The notes beneath the pieces were generated by a model. It was given only the letters and a program-made list of their open reading frames with translations. It was not told where the DNA came from and did no database searches. Positions 61,888 to 64,000 of a stretch of DNA of 64,000 nucleotides are shown here, piece by piece. Both the position numbers and the translations under genes were made by a program. Origin of the DNA: Gadus chalcogrammus (taxonomy: Eukaryota > Chordata > Actinopteri > Gadiformes > Gadidae); the NCBI RefSeq assembly GCF_026213295.1, contig NC_079414.1:3114312-3178311 (forward strand), given 5' to 3'. The number at the start of each line of letters is the position of its first letter. Positions within the stretch are counted from its first letter, which is position 1.

Positions 61888-62410
61888 TAGCCTGGCTCCG
61901 CCCGCCTAAGTACTTCCGCTCAATTTGAATTTCCCTTCAGTACTAGGTCTGGACCTGCTGTATGTAATCTGGTTTTCTGGTGCCGCCACAGCGGCCCCCA
62001 ATCAGCGAACAGAGGGCGTGTCTGAGAACAATGACGATAAAGTCGTACGCCAGTTTGAGTTGTTGTAGTAGGTCGGTAGTTGATTTACAATGTGCAATTT
62101 TTCCCTGATAAATTAAATTCGACGAACAAAACCTGCAGCTGTCGTTGACGGATATTTTTGTGCAGACGCCCAAGGTGTTTGGTTTGTGTACAACCTGCGC
62201 GTGATTCCCGGCGCATGACATACGTCACAACCAAACGTTAGCGATTGGTTATGGCAGATCCAGAGTGGCACTGGGCAGATCCAATCATTTTAAACTTCAA
62301 CAGACACCTGCCTTCAAGTGAGTTAACGTTTGTCAATTGATTAGGTCCAGACTCTCTGTACAAATGAAATTAAATGAAGTGAAGTACGAGAGTCTGGTAG
62401 AACCAGGCTA
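61888..62410. mobile_element. short inverted-end element (TAGCCTGG) with 9-bp duplication
   Basis: Ends TAGCCTGG (61888) and CCAGGCTA (62410), with GCATTTCAC at 61879-61887 and 62411-62419. An 8-9-bp duplication fits hAT or Mutator-like groups. Inner inverted words (ggtctggacc/ggtccagac) lie near both ends. Confidence 0.85.
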
Positions 62411-62419
62411 GCATTTCAC

Positions 62420-63205
62420 TTCTACGGTTGGAGACAGAGGAGACAAGTCTGGCCATTTTCGACCACAAGTTTACTGAAAAAACTATCAATTTATGCTGTG
62501 TATTTCAGTGTGGACAATGAAACATCTACAGAGAATATATATCTTACAAAACCGTGTTTAATGCCAGGACTGATCAGCAAATTTGTGCTGGTGATTAGCC
62601 ATTTAGCAGTCTATGCTAATTGGCTAAGCTAACCACGTGTTACTAAAACCGTCTCCTACTTCATCAATGACGATTTAACAATTCACATGCAAGCTTAAAA
62701 CGATAAAAAGACAAGCCTTATGATTTTTATTGTATAAATCTCGTTTGAGGCCGTTTTTTGGGCTTCACTATGTTCATCGAAGGGGCTGCATGTCCGAACT
62801 TGTCCCTACATGCAGACGGGCGTTTCACGTGTCTATTTGTCGTGTCTATTTGTCGGTGTGACTGGTGTACCATTGTATTTGGTGACCCATCAGATTATGT
62901 GGCCTGCAGTGTTGTAAAAGGTATTCTGATAATTTACTTTTTCATTTTTTTTACCAGTTCATTTACTTCAAGTACTAAGTTAAAGCTAAAGCACAAAATG
63001 GCTTTTCCCGCCGTCTGCCCATTCCCCTCGTCCGCCCATTCTGACACACATCGTAACTAAATACATTTTCAACCGTTTACCTGCGTTCAAACCGTTTAAA
63101 CATATTTACACACTTGTATCTTCATTAAAATAATTATTATATTATAGAATCCCAGTTTAAGTTCCATATCAGCTTAGTTTTCAGTTGTTGGCATTGGACA
63201 GTAAT
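62420..63205. other. unassigned sequence
   Basis: No gene. The 100-codon frame at 62758-63060 has no recognisable motif. Confidence 0.35.
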
Positions 63206-63661
63206 GCTGCGTTCGAGTATTCTCTGCGGACCGACTCGGATCTCGGATCTGACGCCACGCCCACACTTTAAGCGTTTTACTATTTTGCTCGGTCGTTGGA
63301 GGAAAACATGGACGCCAGCCGGAAAGCTGTTGTCGCGGTAGCATTGGCAGGGGACCAGGCGCTCCAAAATAAGTAGGCTAAAGGCCATAGGCAGAGATAC
63401 GGACGCAGTAAGGTATTGCAGTAATACGAGTGTTTGAAATTGCCATTTAAACCACCAAATTGGTCCAAGCACAATGAAAACAGTTCATACTTCAAGTCAC
63501 ACTGGGCGCAGCCATCTTGAATTCTGTCTCGGAATTATGCTCGGTCACCACTGAGTTCAACCGAGATGGCGAGATGGCCGTCCGAGGAAAAGGGGCGTGT
63601 TTGTGAGTGTCGCTAGGCAACGTCCTCGGACCTCCGAGACGGATGGATAATAAAACGCAGC
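63206..63661. mobile_element. short inverted-end element, longer copy
   Basis: Starts GCTGCGTTCGAGTATTCTC and ends AAAACGCAGC. Flanks ta-at and at-ta extend the symmetry (TAATGCTGCGTT...AACGCAGCATTA). It is related to the short copy 13245-13405. Confidence 0.75.
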
Positions 63662-64000
63662 ATTAGTACGTCAATCAAACGGTCGTACTGCACTCCCCCT
63701 CCCCCGCTCCCCATGCGTGCACGTACTCAAAGCTCGTGACCCAGAGCAAGCTTTTGTTTGTTGTTATCCTGCGGTAGCTACTGGAGCTAGCTAACTAGCT
63801 AATCCACATTTGGACCTAGAACTAGAAGACAACCCTATACTCCAACCTAGCTAGCCTGGCTCGCTCTTGCGCATCTGTGTTTGCGCTCGTGCATGATTGC
63901 GCGTCCATGTACTTGGAATGGGTGGAGTCAGAGTCAGCGTTGAAGGAGAGGGACCATTCGAGTTGTGTATTTTCAAAATCTGCTGGCGTTTCTCAAATCC
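63662..64000. other. unassigned sequence
   Basis: Repeated tagctaactagc words occur near 63785-63800. Nothing else was recognised. Confidence 0.3.

Overview
This looks like nuclear DNA from a ray-finned (teleost) fish. The evidence is teleost-type repeats throughout: a Rex3/RTE LINE, a CR1/L2-like LINE with a short tandem 3' tail, an L1/Tx1-like LINE, several hAT-type elements with 8-bp target duplications, TTAA-flanked elements and very long (TG)n tracts. The density of long (TG)n tracts would suit a cod-like genome, but I cannot prove the species. There is no bacterial or organellar signal. I recognised no tRNA, rRNA or CRISPR.

Host gene content is very small. The one convincing host exon is a 102-nt exon on the minus strand (35359-35460) encoding a gamma/delta-sarcoglycan segment with good splice sites. 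Sarcoglycan genes have very large introns, so much of the window is probably intron 2 (right of the exon) and intron 3 (left). Two more gene-like loci lie at the right: a multi-exon plus-strand gene of an uncharacterised fish family (57727-59251), and a minus-strand two-exon relic related to the cysteine-rich P2X7 C-terminal ('ballast') domain (60460-61331).

Layout. 1-14.8 kb: short inverted-repeat elements, a TTAA-flanked element (6417-7239), a nested element with a TAG duplication (9189-9980), a Harbinger-like relic with a MADF exon (12354-12962), and (TG)n/(CT)n tracts. 14.8-19.4 kb: a CACTG-ended DNA transposon with a broken minus-strand transposase-like gene and repeated 15-bp subterminal motifs. 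21.1-33.3 kb: one 45-bp minisatellite array split twice, first by a Ulp1-protease transposon that itself holds a nested hAT-like element, an AT-flanked element, a 600-bp hairpin and a Rex3 copy; then by a CR1/L2-like LINE that holds a 4.2-kb inverted-repeat element and a hAT. 33.9-35.3 kb: a hAT element beside the sarcoglycan exon. 36.9-45.4 kb: a second split minisatellite, foldback elements, a TA-flanked MITE, a composite minisatellite and a solo-LTR candidate. About 45.6-57.5 kb: an L1/Tx1-like LINE cut by four insertions, one of them a 2.66-kb giant inverted-repeat element saturated with GGTAA/TTACC. 57.5-64 kb: the two gene-like loci and two short inverted-repeat elements.

The main story is layered transposition. 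Most insertions can be ordered from their target duplications, and several LINE reading frames are restored across the insertion points, which proves the empty sites. Coordinates of degenerate elements are approximate unless a target duplication is named. All family names come from recognition by eye.
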